This document shows positions 1 through 11,550 of a stretch of DNA of 64,000 bases, piece by piece. Positions within the stretch are counted from its first letter, which is position 1, and the number at the start of each line of letters is the position of its first letter. Both the position numbers and the translations under genes were made by a program. The DNA lies in contig JBFWQA010000001.1 of assembly GCA_050249695.1 (NCBI GenBank), positions 1,054,001 to 1,118,000 of the forward strand. Direction: 5' to 3'. The notes under the pieces were generated by a model. The model was not told where the DNA came from. It saw only the letters and a program-made list of their open reading frames with translations, and did no database searches. This DNA comes from JACKJP01 sp050249695 (GTDB taxonomy: Bacteria; Pseudomonadota; Alphaproteobacteria; Rhizobiales; Tepidamorphaceae).

Positions 1-1217
1 GATTGCTCCAGGGTGATGTCGGGTCGGGAAAGACCATCGTCGCGCTGCTTGCCGCGGCGCAGGTCGCCGAGGCCGGGGCCCAGAGCGCCTTCATGGCGCC
101 GACCGAGATTCTCGCCCGCCAGCACTTCGCGACACTCCGGAACTTCACCGGCGGCAGCGGCCTGCGCATAGGGCTGCTTACGGGTCGCGAAAAGGGCCGC
201 GAGCGAAGCGAAGTCCTCAAAGCACTCGAAGCGGGCGACATCGACGTTCTCGTTGGCACCCACGCACTCTTTCAGACCGGAGTTGAATTTCACGACCTTG
301 GCCTTGCCATTGTCGACGAGCAGCATCGCTTCGGCGTTCATCAGCGGCTGGCCATCACCGCCAAGGGTCAGGCGGTCGATTTCCTCGTGATGACCGCCAC
401 TCCCATCCCGCGCACGCTGCTTCTGACGCTCTATGGCGACATGTCGGTCTCGCGCCTGGATGAAAAGCCGCCGGGACGCACGCCGGTCGATACGCGCGCC
501 ATGCCCCTGGAACGGATCGGAGAAATCGTGGACGCGTTGGAACGCGCGATCGCCGCCGGAGCCCGGGTCTATTGGATCTGCCCGCTCGTGGAGGATTCCG
601 AGGAGGTCGAGGCGACCGCCGCCGAGGCGCGCGCGTCGGCGCTGCGGGAGCGGTTCGGAACCCGCGTCGGCCTCGTGCACGGGCGCATGAAAGGCAGGGA
701 GAAAGACGCGGTCATGGCCGCGTTCGCGGCCGGCGGCATCGACATCCTGGTTGCGACAACCGTTGTCGAGGTGGGGGTCGATGTTCCGGAAGCCAGCATC
801 ATGGTGATCGAGAATGCCGAGCGCTTCGGCCTCTCGCAACTCCATCAGCTTCGCGGCCGCGTGGGCCGCGGCGCGGCGCGTTCCAGCTGCCTTCTGCTCT
901 ATCGCGCGCCGCTGGGCGAAACCGCGAAGCAGCGTCTGGAAGTCATGCGCGAAAGCGACGACGGTTTCCGTATCGCCGAGGAAGATCTGAAACTGCGCGG
1001 CGGCGGCGACTTGCTCGGCACCCGGCAGAGCGGCATGCCCGGATTCATGCTCGTGGACGCGGCGCACCACCTCGATCTGCTTCAGATCGCCCGCGACGAC
1101 GCACGCCATCTGCTGGAGACAGACCCCCACCTCTTGAGCACGCGCGGCATGGCGGCGCGCACCCTGCTCTATCTGTTCGCGCGCGACGAGGCCGCGCAGC
1201 TTCTGGTATCAGGCTAA
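1..1217 (+). CDS. recG: ATP-dependent DNA helicase RecG, C-terminal part
   Basis: RecG is a superfamily 2 helicase that remodels stalled replication forks and branch-migrates Holliday junctions. The frame is open from the first base, so the N-terminal wedge domain lies to the left of the window; this is an edge truncation, not a pseudogene. Visible motifs, numbered from the first codon in view, are Walker A GDVGSGKT at the very start, DEQH at about 105, TATPIPRT at about 131 and QLRGRVGRG at about 282. The last 9 bases overlap the 3' end of the convergent DUF502 gene. The recG-DUF502-glmS-glmU neighbourhood is common in Rhizobiales (family knowledge). Confidence 0.95.
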   Translation, partial: LLQGDVGSGKTIVALLAAAQVAEAGAQSAFMAPTEILARQHFATLRNFTGGSGLRIGLLTGREKGRERSEVLKALEAGDIDVLVGTHALFQTGVEFHDLGLAIVDEQHRFGVHQRLAITAKGQAVDFLVMTATPIPRTLLLTLYGDMSVSRLDEKPPGRTPVDTRAMPLERIGEIVDALERAIAAGARVYWICPLVEDSEEVEATAAEARASALRERFGTRVGLVHGRMKGREKDAVMAAFAAGGIDILVATTVVEVGVDVPEASIMVIENAERFGLSQLHQLRGRVGRGAARSSCLLLYRAPLGETAKQRLEVMRESDDGFRIAEEDLKLRGGGDLLGTRQSGMPGFMLVDAAHHLDLLQIARDDARHLLETDPHLLSTRGMAARTLLYLFARDEAAQLLVSG

Positions 1218-1997
1218 AGGCTCTGGAGCCTTCGCGGCGGGACGTTCGCGACCCTGCCGCTTGCCGTTCAATGGCGCCTCTTCGATGGCTGCCGCCTTCT
1301 CCTCCGGCGTCGGAGGTATGACCAGCCCGGCGGAAATGACCAGCTTGGCCGCTTCCTCAACGCTCATCTCCAGCATGATCACATCGCTGTCGGGCACGAA
1401 CAGAAGAAAGCCGGATGTCGGATTGGGTGTCGTGGGCAGGAATACCGACAGCATCCTGGTCCCCTCGGGCGCGTGCCGTGCGACCTCGCCCCTTGTATCC
1501 GTGGAGATGAAGGCGAGCGCCCAGAGGCCCTTGCGCGGATATTCAACCAGACAGACCTTCTGGAAGCTCGACCCCGTATTGGAAAGCACGGTCTCGAAAA
1601 TCTGCTTGAGGCCGCGATAGATCGTCCGCACGAGCGGCATGCGGCCAAGCATCATCTCGCCATAGCCGATGAGCGTGCGCCCGAAGAGGTTCGCCGTGGT
1701 GGCACCGAGGAAAATCAGAAAGAAGATCGCGACGATGAGGCCGACGCCGGGGATCGGAAACGGCAGGTAGGTTTCCGGCAGATAGCGCAAGGGAATGAAG
1801 GGCTTCACCCAAGCATCGACCCAAGTGACGAAGGACCATGTCAGGTAAGCCGTGATACCGAGCGGCGCCGCGATGATGAGCCCCGTCAGGAAATAGTTCC
1901 GCACGCGCGTCATGAAGGGCATGCGCACCTTGCCACCGCCCTGCGCAAGCTGGCTCAAGTTGAAGCCGTCGGGATTATTGTCGCTGCCGTCGCTCAT
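1209..1997 (-). CDS. DUF502 family inner-membrane protein
   Basis: A 262-residue protein of the DUF502 family, function not established. Two strong hydrophobic segments are visible, about residues 34-60 and 83-105. They are followed by a soluble domain with the family-typical stretch around GRMPLVRTIYRGLKQ and a later FLPTTPNPTSGFLLFVP segment. The last 25 residues are a charged Lys/Glu/Ala/Pro tail. It starts with ATG at 1997 and lies 112 bases downstream of the glmS stop, so it may be read with glmS. Its stop overlaps recG on the opposite strand. Confidence 0.85.
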   Translation of the reverse strand: MSDGSDNNPDGFNLSQLAQGGGKVRMPFMTRVRNYFLTGLIIAAPLGITAYLTWSFVTWVDAWVKPFIPLRYLPETYLPFPIPGVGLIVAIFFLIFLGATTANLFGRTLIGYGEMMLGRMPLVRTIYRGLKQIFETVLSNTGSSFQKVCLVEYPRKGLWALAFISTDTRGEVARHAPEGTRMLSVFLPTTPNPTSGFLLFVPDSDVIMLEMSVEEAAKLVISAGLVIPPTPEEKAAAIEEAPLNGKRQGRERPAAKAPEPLA

Positions 1998-2109
1998 GGG
2001 CCTTCCGAGGAACGATGCGCCGGAACGCCGGCCTTCAGCAAATTGGGGATGGTCGGCCTGTATTTCAATCGTACCGTCTCGCCACGGAGCAGATTCGGCA
2101 GCGGTAAAT

Positions 2110-3936
2110 CTACTCCACCGTCACCGATTTGGCGAGGTTGCGCGGCTGGTCGACGTCCGTCCCCATGACGACGGCCGTATGATAAGCGATCATCTGCACC
2201 GGGATGGCATAGAGGATCGGCTGCAGGAGCCGGGGAGCATCCGGCATCACGATCGTATCGGCCGGCACGATGCCGGCCTGCCTGGAGCCTGCGACATCGG
2301 TGATCAGGATGATCCGCCCGCCGCGCGCGGAGACTTCCTGCATATTGGAAACCGTTTTGTCTAAGAGCTGGTCGCTCGGCGCGATCACGATGACCGGCAC
2401 GTTCTCGTCGATCAGCGCGATGGGCCCGTGCTTGAGTTCACCCGCGGCATAGCCCTCCGCATGGATGTAGGAGATTTCCTTGAGCTTCAGGGCCCCTTCC
2501 AACGCCAGCGGATAGTTCGTCCCGCGTCCCAGATAGAGCACGTCCCGCGCCTTGGATAAATCCTTGGCCAGGACTTCGATGTCCTTCTCGACCTTCAACC
2601 CCTGCGTCATCAGCCGCGGCAGTTCGATCAGCGAGCGGACGTATTCGCGCTCCTGGGCTTCGTCGATCGCGCCACGCGCCCTCGCAAAGCCGATCGCGAG
2701 CGACGCCAGCGTCGCAAGCTGGCAGGTGAACGCCTTGGTCGAGGCCACACCGATTTCCGGCCCCGCCAGCGTCGGGAAGACCGTCTCCGACTCGCGGGCG
2801 ATGGAGGATTCGGGAACATTCACGACAGCGAGAATGTGCTGTCCGTGCTTGCCGCAGTATCGAAGGCTCGCCAGCGTGTCCGCCGTCTCGCCGGACTGCG
2901 AGATGAAGATGGCGAGCCCGCCTTCCTTCATCGGCGCCTCGCGGTAGCGGAACTCGGAGGCGACATCGATATCGACCGGCAGCCGCGCGATCTGCTCGAA
3001 CCAGTATTTGGCGACCATCGCCGCATAAAAGGCTGTCCCGCAGGCGGAAATCGTCACCCGGTCAAGCGCCCTCGGATCGAACGGCAGTATCTCGGGGAAA
3101 TTCACCTTGCGTTCGGCGAAGTCGAGATAGTGCGCCAGCGTGTGGCTGACCACCTCCGGCTGCTCGTGGATTTCCTTGGCCATGAAATGGCGGTGATTGC
3201 CCTTGTCGACAAGCAGGCTGGAAGCCAGCGTCGTCTGCACCGGCCGTTCCACGATGCGTCCATCCGCATCGTGGATCGTCGCGCCGTCCTTGGTCAGTAC
3301 CGCCCAGTCGCCGTCTTCCAGAAAGGTCACCCGGTTGGTGAAGGGCGCAAGCGCAATGGCGTCGGAACCCAGATACATCTCGCCGTCGCCGTGACCGATC
3401 GCCAGCGGACTGCCCTGCCGCGCACCGATCAGCAGGTTTTCGTTGCCGTCGAACAGAATGGCAAGGGCGAAGGCACCTTGCAGCCGCTGCAGCGTCGCCT
3501 GCACCGCCGCCTCTGGCGTCTTGCCGGCGTCGAGTTCGCGCGAGATCAGATGAACGATGACCTCGGAATCCGTTTCGGTGGAGAAGACGATGCCCTCCGC
3601 CTCCAGCTCGTCGCGCAGCTCGCGGAAATTCTCGATGATGCCGTTATGGACGAGCGCGACCTTGTCGCTCGCGTGCGGATGGGCGTTGCGTTCGGTCGGC
3701 GCGCCATGCGTCGCCCATCGCGTGTGGCCGATGCCGATTCGCCCGAGCAGCGGTTCGGTCAGCAGGCGCTTTTCCAGGTTGAGAAGCTTGCCTTCGGCGC
3801 GGCGACGCTGGAGATGCGCCCCTTCCAGCGTAGCGATGCCCGCTGAATCATATCCTCGATATTCGAGCCGCCGGAGCGCATCGAGCAAGCCGGGCGCGAC
3901 GGCGTCCTTGCCGATGATACCCACGATGCCGCACAT
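2110..3936 (-). CDS. glmS: glutamine--fructose-6-phosphate aminotransferase (isomerizing)
   Basis: Makes glucosamine-6-phosphate from fructose-6-phosphate and glutamine, the first step to UDP-GlcNAc for peptidoglycan and lipid A. It is 608 residues. The ATG at 3936 is chosen because it gives MCGIVGIIG, placing the nucleophilic Cys at the processed N-terminus, and a GGAGG site sits just upstream; an in-frame start 18 bases further out would bury that Cys. The N-terminal half (about 1-220) is the class II glutaminase domain. Two SIS sugar-isomerase domains follow, and the C-terminus ends LAKSVTVE as usual. The upstream gene is glmU (157 bases away), giving a GlcNAc-precursor pair. No glmS ribozyme is expected in this phylum and none is seen. 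Confidence 0.97.
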   Translation of the reverse strand: MCGIVGIIGKDAVAPGLLDALRRLEYRGYDSAGIATLEGAHLQRRRAEGKLLNLEKRLLTEPLLGRIGIGHTRWATHGAPTERNAHPHASDKVALVHNGIIENFRELRDELEAEGIVFSTETDSEVIVHLISRELDAGKTPEAAVQATLQRLQGAFALAILFDGNENLLIGARQGSPLAIGHGDGEMYLGSDAIALAPFTNRVTFLEDGDWAVLTKDGATIHDADGRIVERPVQTTLASSLLVDKGNHRHFMAKEIHEQPEVVSHTLAHYLDFAERKVNFPEILPFDPRALDRVTISACGTAFYAAMVAKYWFEQIARLPVDIDVASEFRYREAPMKEGGLAIFISQSGETADTLASLRYCGKHGQHILAVVNVPESSIARESETVFPTLAGPEIGVASTKAFTCQLATLASLAIGFARARGAIDEAQEREYVRSLIELPRLMTQGLKVEKDIEVLAKDLSKARDVLYLGRGTNYPLALEGALKLKEISYIHAEGYAAGELKHGPIALIDENVPVIVIAPSDQLLDKTVSNMQEVSARGGRIILITDVAGSRQAGIVPADTIVMPDAPRLLQPILYAIPVQMIAYHTAVVMGTDVDQPRNLAKSVTVE

Positions 3937-4092
3937 GCAAGAACCTCCGCCCACCCTTGAAGGCCAAGTCGGATCACTAATTCCAGACCCGGCGAAAAGC
4001 CAATAAATTCCCGTTACCTTTTATGACCCGGCATCGCCGGTCAGAACGTCAAACATAGCGCGGCCGAATTGCCGTAGTGTTCGGCAATTGCA

Positions 4093-5418
4093 TCAAATTT
4101 TAGGCTTCGGGGCCCGTCCCGGCTTCTCCACCTGCCGGCCGCGCCCGATCGCCAGCGCGCCGTCGGATACATCCTCGGTGATGACGCTGCCCGACCCGAC
4201 ATAGGCGCCCTTGCCGATCCTGACGGGTGCGACGAGCGCGCTGTTGGAGCCGATGAATGCGCCGGCCCCGATGTCGGTCTTGTGCTTGTTGCGGCCGTCA
4301 TAGTTGCAGGTGATTGTCCCCGCCCCGATATTGGCTTTCTCCCCGACATGGGCGTCGCCGATATAGCTGAGGTGATTGGCCTTCGCGCCCGCCTCGAAGA
4401 CGGCGTTCTTCACCTCGACGAAGTTGCCGATCCTGGCCTCCTTTCCGATCTTCGCGCCGGGCCGCAGACGCGCAAAGGGCCCAATATCGGCATCCTCGCC
4501 GATATCGGCGCCAGCGATATGGCTGAAGCCGTGGATCGTCGTCCCGGCGCCCACCGTCACGCCCTCCCCGAAGAAGACGTTCGGCTCGATGACGACGTCG
4601 CGGCCGATGACCGTATCGTGGCTGAAATAGACGCTTGAAGGATCGATCAGCGTCACCCCGGCCGCCATCGCGGCGGCGCGATAGCGCGTCTGCGCCAGCG
4701 CCTCGGCCCGTGCCAGTTCGCCGCGCGTATTGACGCCGAGCACCTCGTTCGCCTCCGCCTCCACCGCGCTCGCGCGGAGACCGGCCGCCACGGCGCCGGC
4801 GACGGCATCGGTCAGATAATATTCGCCCTTGGCGTTGTCGTTGCCGATCGCATCCAGCAATTGCAGCGCGATCCTCCCGTCGAAGCCGACGACACCCGAA
4901 TTGCAGAAGCCGATGGCGCGCTCCTCAGGGCTTGCATCCTTCTCCTCGACGATCCGGACGAGCCTGCCCGCCTCGATGACGAGCCGCCCGTAGCCATGCG
5001 GGTCCTCGGGCCGGAACCCGAGCACCGCGACGCTCGCGCCACCGTCGATGGAACCTGCCAGCGCGGAAAGGCTTTCCGGCCGGATCAGCGGGGTATCGCC
5101 GTAAAGCACGATGATGCGCCGCCAGTCGCCGGCCTCGATGCTCGCGCGCGCCTGTAGCACGGCGTGCGCCGTACCGAGCCGCTCGCTCTGCACGGCGACG
5201 GCGCATCCATCCGCATGTTCGCGCGCGTAGTCTGCGACCGTATCCATGCCCGGCCCGACGACGACGCAAAATCGTGCGCCGGGAAAGGCCGCGCGCGCGG
5301 CATGAAGCGCATGCCCGAGCATCGGCATGCCGGCGATCTTGTGCATGACCTTCGGCCGGGAGGAGCGCATCCGCGTTCCCTCGCCCGCCGCCAATACGAT
5401 GAAGAGCGTGTCGCTCAT
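4093..5418 (-). CDS. glmU: bifunctional GlcN-1-P acetyltransferase / GlcNAc-1-P uridyltransferase
   Basis: Catalyses the last two steps of UDP-GlcNAc synthesis. The 441-residue protein begins with the nucleotidyltransferase signature LAAGEGTRM and a PKVMHKI segment, so about residues 1-225 form the uridyltransferase. From about 250 there is a left-handed beta-helix of hexapeptide repeats, with NFVEVKN, HLSYIGDAHVG and ITCNYDG as in GlmU acetyltransferase domains. It is slightly shorter than the 450-460 residues usual for the family, at the C-terminus. It is followed by glmS in the same orientation. It starts at ATG 5418, with CAGGAG directly upstream. Confidence 0.96.
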   Translation of the reverse strand: MSDTLFIVLAAGEGTRMRSSRPKVMHKIAGMPMLGHALHAARAAFPGARFCVVVGPGMDTVADYAREHADGCAVAVQSERLGTAHAVLQARASIEAGDWRRIIVLYGDTPLIRPESLSALAGSIDGGASVAVLGFRPEDPHGYGRLVIEAGRLVRIVEEKDASPEERAIGFCNSGVVGFDGRIALQLLDAIGNDNAKGEYYLTDAVAGAVAAGLRASAVEAEANEVLGVNTRGELARAEALAQTRYRAAAMAAGVTLIDPSSVYFSHDTVIGRDVVIEPNVFFGEGVTVGAGTTIHGFSHIAGADIGEDADIGPFARLRPGAKIGKEARIGNFVEVKNAVFEAGAKANHLSYIGDAHVGEKANIGAGTITCNYDGRNKHKTDIGAGAFIGSNSALVAPVRIGKGAYVGSGSVITEDVSDGALAIGRGRQVEKPGRAPKPKI

Positions 5419-5523
5419 CTCCTGAGACTCCCTGTATTCAGGCCTCTTCGGAACATGCCTAAGAGATCGTTAACGCCTCTCATCCAATCATAGGACGACG
5501 AATCAGCTAAATTTCGGTTTGCA

Positions 5524-6381
5524 ATGGCCATCAATACACCAGAGCACCGCGCAAGTGAGCCGGACAAGGCCGCAAAGCGCCTTTCTAGACCGGTCAGGCG
5601 GGGCCCCGGCTGGCTGTCGGCAATGGTGTGGTGTGCCCTCGGGGTGATCGCGGTCACAAGCGCCTTCGGCGTCGCGGCAACCGATGAAGGCATGGAGCGG
5701 CTGGCGCAATTGACGACACCCGCCGCCAACGAACCGGCTGTCAAGCAGGCGCGCGCCGACTCGCCACAGATGATGTCGCTGCAGAAAAATGTCGCGCGCC
5801 TTCAGTCGGAGCTCCGCCGCGCCGCGCTTGAGAAGACGGCGATGGCGCAGCGTCTCGCCAGCATCGAGGATCAGCTGACGCCCGCGACGACGGGCTCGAT
5901 CGGTCGGCAGCCGAGGCGCGCCGAGGATCCCGGACAATCCGCCGTCAGTTTCGACCATGCGAATACTGCCGAGGCGAAGCCGTCCGTTCGCGTGGTCTAT
6001 GGCGAATTGCCGGACGGCAAGGCGGTGCCGGCGCCGGCCATGTCCGCCGACAATGTCCGCAACGCCCTTCCGCGTCTTTCCCCATCAGATCCGTCGGTGC
6101 TGATGCGCACGAGCTTCGCCATCGAGGTCGGTCACGCCGGGTCGATGAAGGATTTGCGTGCGCGATGGAAGGAAATCACGACCGCGCACAACGAAGCGCT
6201 GGCAGGCTTCGATCCGCTCGTTGCCGTGCGCGAAACGGACAAGGGCCAGCTCGTGCTGCGCCTGCTGGCAGGGCCGATGTCCAATGCCGCCGACGCCATC
6301 CGCCTGTGCATGCGCATTCGCGATGACGGCGCCGACTGCACACCCGTTTCCTACGAAGGCCAGCGGCTGGCCCTACAGTAG
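5524..6381 (+). CDS. membrane-anchored coiled-coil protein with SPOR-like C-terminus
   Basis: A 285-residue protein divergent from glmU, not assigned to a named gene. It has a short basic cytoplasmic N-terminus and one hydrophobic segment at about residues 28-50. A predicted coiled coil (about 75-120, LQKNVARLQSELRRAALEK) follows, then a Ser/Pro-rich linker containing TTGSIG, a motif seen often in rhizobial envelope proteins. The C-terminal 80 residues hold an alternating beta-alpha pattern with TSFAIEVG and VLRLLAGPM, resembling a SPOR fold. A periplasmic, cell-envelope role is an inference. No strong Shine-Dalgarno sequence precedes the ATG. Confidence 0.75.
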   Translation: MAINTPEHRASEPDKAAKRLSRPVRRGPGWLSAMVWCALGVIAVTSAFGVAATDEGMERLAQLTTPAANEPAVKQARADSPQMMSLQKNVARLQSELRRAALEKTAMAQRLASIEDQLTPATTGSIGRQPRRAEDPGQSAVSFDHANTAEAKPSVRVVYGELPDGKAVPAPAMSADNVRNALPRLSPSDPSVLMRTSFAIEVGHAGSMKDLRARWKEITTAHNEALAGFDPLVAVRETDKGQLVLRLLAGPMSNAADAIRLCMRIRDDGADCTPVSYEGQRLALQ

Positions 6382-6406
6382 GGCTTTCCCCCAGACGGTA
6401 CGGGGT

Positions 6407-7474
6407 TCAGGCAGGCAAACCCGCAGGGAAGAGTATCCCGCGACCGTTGATGCGACCTGCCTCGAGATCGTCCAGCGCTTCGTTCGCCTGCTCGAGCTTG
6501 TAGGGATAGAGCGTCACCTGAGGTAGCGCCCCGCGCTTCGCCAATTCCAGCAGCTGGGCAAACTCCGCCTTCCCACCCACATAGCTGCCGCAGATGGTGA
6601 CCGTCTTCATGATAAGCGGCGGCAAGCTCCAGGGAGCAGCGCCACCATAGAGGCCAACGAGAACCAGCTTGCCGCCGCGCCGTAACACCTCAAAGCCGAA
6701 CGCGGCGGTATTCTCCGAACCGACGAAATCGACGACACATGACGGCGCGCCGCCCACCGCGGCATGCACTTGGCTGACCGCGTCAGCAGCACCCCCGTCG
6801 ATCAGAACTTTTCCGCCGGCGGCGGCGACGCTCTCCCGCTTGCTCATGTCAATGTCCACAGCGACAGCCTGAGGACCGCCAAGCGCCCTGACAATGCCCA
6901 TCGCCATTTGTCCGAGCCCGCCCGCGCCGATAACAACCGGAGCCTCTTTGGCAAGCGCGTCGCCGAATTTCATCAGCGCGTTGAAGGCCGTCAGTCCGGA
7001 ACACGCCAGCGGCGCGCCGTGCTGTGGCTCGACATCTCCCAGGTCGAACAGATATTTCCCGTCGGGCACCAGGACGTGCGTTGCATAGCCGCCGTCGGCA
7101 TGAACGCCGCGGAAGCGTGCCGTCGGGCAGAAATACTCACGGTCCGCCAGGCATTCAGCGCAAGACCCACAACCCATCCACGGATAGACGACATAGTTGC
7201 GGTCCGGGTCGAGTGGAGCCGCATCCGGACCTGTAGCGGCAATCCGACCGGCGATCTCGTGCCCCGGGGTCAACGGCAAGGGAAAACCGCGCGACGCCAG
7301 TTCCAGCTTCTGCCCGCGACCGAGGTCGAAGCTTCCATGCCGGTAGTGAACGTCAGTGTGGCAAACGCCCGCGGCCGTGATCTGCAGCAGTATCTCGCCG
7401 CCCTTCGGCGCGGGCATAGGCCGAACGTCATGCGAAAGCTTGTCGCCAAAACGTCTGATACATTCACATTCCAT
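6407..7474 (-). CDS. zinc-dependent alcohol dehydrogenase (MDR family)
   Basis: A medium-chain dehydrogenase of 355 residues that should oxidise an alcohol or aldehyde with NAD(P). Visible family features are GVCHTDVHYRHG (catalytic zinc Cys), GHEIAGRI (zinc His/Glu), the structural-zinc cluster around CGSCAECLADREYFC, and the cofactor site GAGGLGQMA. The ATG at 7474 (MECECIRRFG) is preferred over a longer frame because an AAAAGG site lies 6-7 bases upstream and MDR proteins start about there. The substrate cannot be told from sequence. It is a single gene between clpA and the convergent coiled-coil gene. Confidence 0.88.
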   Translation of the reverse strand: MECECIRRFGDKLSHDVRPMPAPKGGEILLQITAAGVCHTDVHYRHGSFDLGRGQKLELASRGFPLPLTPGHEIAGRIAATGPDAAPLDPDRNYVVYPWMGCGSCAECLADREYFCPTARFRGVHADGGYATHVLVPDGKYLFDLGDVEPQHGAPLACSGLTAFNALMKFGDALAKEAPVVIGAGGLGQMAMGIVRALGGPQAVAVDIDMSKRESVAAAGGKVLIDGGAADAVSQVHAAVGGAPSCVVDFVGSENTAAFGFEVLRRGGKLVLVGLYGGAAPWSLPPLIMKTVTICGSYVGGKAEFAQLLELAKRGALPQVTLYPYKLEQANEALDDLEAGRINGRGILFPAGLPA

Positions 7475-7789
7475 CGTCAGCCTTTTGGATGAGAAATATG
7501 GTTCGCTTCCCCGCCTGACAGGATAGAGGTCACAATTGGCTGCACGCGGACAAGCCGCGCACAAGATCAGCTCAATTGAAAATCGCTGCACCGTTCCGGT
7601 TGAACCGGTCGACGACGCCCCCCGAAAAAGCCTCCTCCAGGCAATGTTTTCTCAAAACTGACGGTGAAATCTGGCGAAGTCAACCAACGAGCCAAGACGG
7701 GAAATCAAGGGCTCTTGCGACGCAAACGGCCTGCCGTCTCACAAGGCGACGGGTCGATATGTATTCCAGGCGAGATGATCGCTGCGCCC
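7475..7789. other. intergenic region between clpA and the alcohol dehydrogenase gene
   Basis: These 315 bases hold no gene I can support. The only marked structure is a 13-base palindrome, CCGGTTGAACCGG at 7596-7608, about 120 bases upstream of the dehydrogenase start. It could be an operator for that gene. No convincing intrinsic terminator for clpA and no clear sigma-70 promoter is visible. Confidence 0.4.
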
Positions 7790-10309
<2,520 letters not shown>

Positions 10310-10318
10310 TCGACGCTC

Positions 10319-10714
10319 CTATTGCTTTTCCATCACGCATTGCAGCGGGTGTTGATGCTGGCGGGCGAAATCCATCACCTGCACGACTTTCGTTTCAGCG
10401 ACTTCCAGTGTGAAAACGCCGCACAGCCCCACTCCGTTCTGGTGGACGTGCAACATGATCCTCGTCGCCTCCTCACGCCCCTTATGAAAGAACCGCTCCA
10501 GAACATGCACGACGAATTCCATCGGCGTGAAATCGTCATTCAGGAGCAGCACGCGATACATGCTCGGACGTTTGGTACGCGTCCGTGTCTTTGTCGCAAG
10601 GCCGGCGTCCGATCCGTTGCCGCCCTTCTTGTCGTCATCAGGGCCGGCGTGAGGCGACAGCTCGGCCTTTGTCCTGAACAAATATGTCCAATTCAGGTCT
10701 GGGCGTTCAGTCAT
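10319..10714 (-). CDS. clpS: ATP-dependent Clp protease adaptor ClpS
   Basis: ClpS recognises destabilising N-terminal residues and delivers those proteins to ClpA. The 131-residue protein has a disordered N-terminal arm of about 50 residues rich in Lys, Thr and Gly. The conserved core follows: YRVLLLNDDFTPMEFVV, with the Asn-Asp residues that hold the N-degron, then HVHQNGVG and the C-terminal FARQHQHPLQCVMEK. It lies 9 bases upstream of clpA, so the adaptor and its unfoldase are made together. A later start inside the disordered arm is possible. Confidence 0.96.
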   Translation of the reverse strand: MTERPDLNWTYLFRTKAELSPHAGPDDDKKGGNGSDAGLATKTRTRTKRPSMYRVLLLNDDFTPMEFVVHVLERFFHKGREEATRIMLHVHQNGVGLCGVFTLEVAETKVVQVMDFARQHQHPLQCVMEKQ

Positions 10715-10880
10715 CGTCGTTCGCTATCCGGCATCCTGAGCCAGCTGCCTCAATGCAGCAGGACTCAATCTCGTGGATTTCCTTGAGTCTAAGCATGAGC
10801 GGGAGGAGTTTCCATAGGCGAGTTTAGATAGGCATTGCCCTGGACGTTCGCCACCCCTCGCCGCCGCCCCGGCTCAGAAC

Positions 10881-10909
10881 AAAAAAAAGCCCGGCCAATC
10901 GGCCGGGCT
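10881..10909 (-). terminator. intrinsic terminator of the phasin gene
   Basis: On the minus strand, a 9-bp GC-rich stem (AGCCCGGCC with GGCCGGGCT, loop of 4) is followed by eight T residues. It lies about 36 bases after the phasin stop and points leftward. It is one of the clearest terminators in the window. Confidence 0.92.
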
Positions 10910-10944
10910 CGAACCTTCTCGAACGGAGGTCAGGCCGTATCGAA

Positions 10945-11277
10945 TTACTTGCCTGCCTTGGCGACGGCGGTCTCGAACGGCTTGTAGGCGTCCTTGGCCA
11001 TCCCGGCATACATCTCGCCAAGCTTGGTGGCCTCGCCGACGAAGCTCTCATAGGAGCTCTTGGCAAAGTCGCTCTGGATTTCGAAAGCCTTCTCGAAAGA
11101 TTTCGCGCCGAGCAGCTGCTCAACGGCCGCTGCGCTATCCTCGAGCGACTTCTTGGAATAGTCCGCCACTTCCGTAGCAATGGCCTGGAAGCCCTTGCTG
11201 ACGGTACCGAAGCTCTTCATCGCAAGGTCCATGTTGTCCTTGCCGTATTTCTGGAAACTCTCAAAACCGTTGATCAT
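10945..11277 (-). CDS. phasin family protein (polyhydroxyalkanoate granule surface)
   Basis: Phasins coat polyhydroxyalkanoate granules. The protein is about 110 residues and almost entirely helical. It has the family-like start FESFQKYGKDNMDLAMKSFG, then EVADYSKKSLED and a C-terminal PFETAVAKAGK. The frame is open further upstream, but GAGGAG at 11284-11289 sits 6 bases before the third of three consecutive ATGs, so MINGFES at 11277 is the likeliest start. A strong promoter with TGC-N3-GCA operators lies upstream (11361-11409) and a terminator downstream, so this is a single-gene unit. No PHA synthase gene is in the window. Confidence 0.88.
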   Translation of the reverse strand: MINGFESFQKYGKDNMDLAMKSFGTVSKGFQAIATEVADYSKKSLEDSAAAVEQLLGAKSFEKAFEIQSDFAKSSYESFVGEATKLGEMYAGMAKDAYKPFETAVAKAGK

Positions 11278-11360
11278 CATCATCTCCTCGTCGGGGTCGA
11301 TCTTCTCTAGACTGCTCTTGCTCGGGTGCGTTGGCATGCCTTCTGCACTCTCTGTATACG

Positions 11361-11409
11361 TACTTAGGTGCACTGCACAAAAATGTCAATCAAAATTTTT
11401 TGCAGTGCA
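11361..11409 (-). promoter_or_regulatory. phasin promoter with two TGC-N3-GCA operators
   Basis: On the minus strand, TTGACA (11384-11389) and TAAGTA (11361-11366) are separated by exactly 17 bases. One operator-like 9-mer, TGCACTGCA as read on the plus strand (11369-11377), fills most of that spacer. Its inverse, TGCAGTGCA (11401-11409), sits just upstream of the -35 box, so the two form a large inverted repeat with A/T tracts between. PhaR repressors of alphaproteobacterial phasin genes are known to bind TGC-N3-GCA-type sites, so PhaR control is inferred. Confidence 0.7.
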
Positions 11410-11550
11410 GCATGCGACCCTTTACCGATTCCTAACCCCGCTTCCCTAACCTTAGCTTTGCGGTCACGGCCGGGAGCGGAGACAAGCCGGTCATGCGCCG
11501 ATAGGGGTCACGCGGACGCGGGGCGCGTTCGCCGTTATGGGGTCAGTACT

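Noticed and set aside
1..1217. recG as a broken gene
   Set aside because: The missing N-terminus is due to the window edge; the frame is open and motifs are intact.
3937..4092. glmS ribozyme upstream of glmS
   Set aside because: The interval is short, lacks the ribozyme core, and the element is known mainly from Firmicutes.
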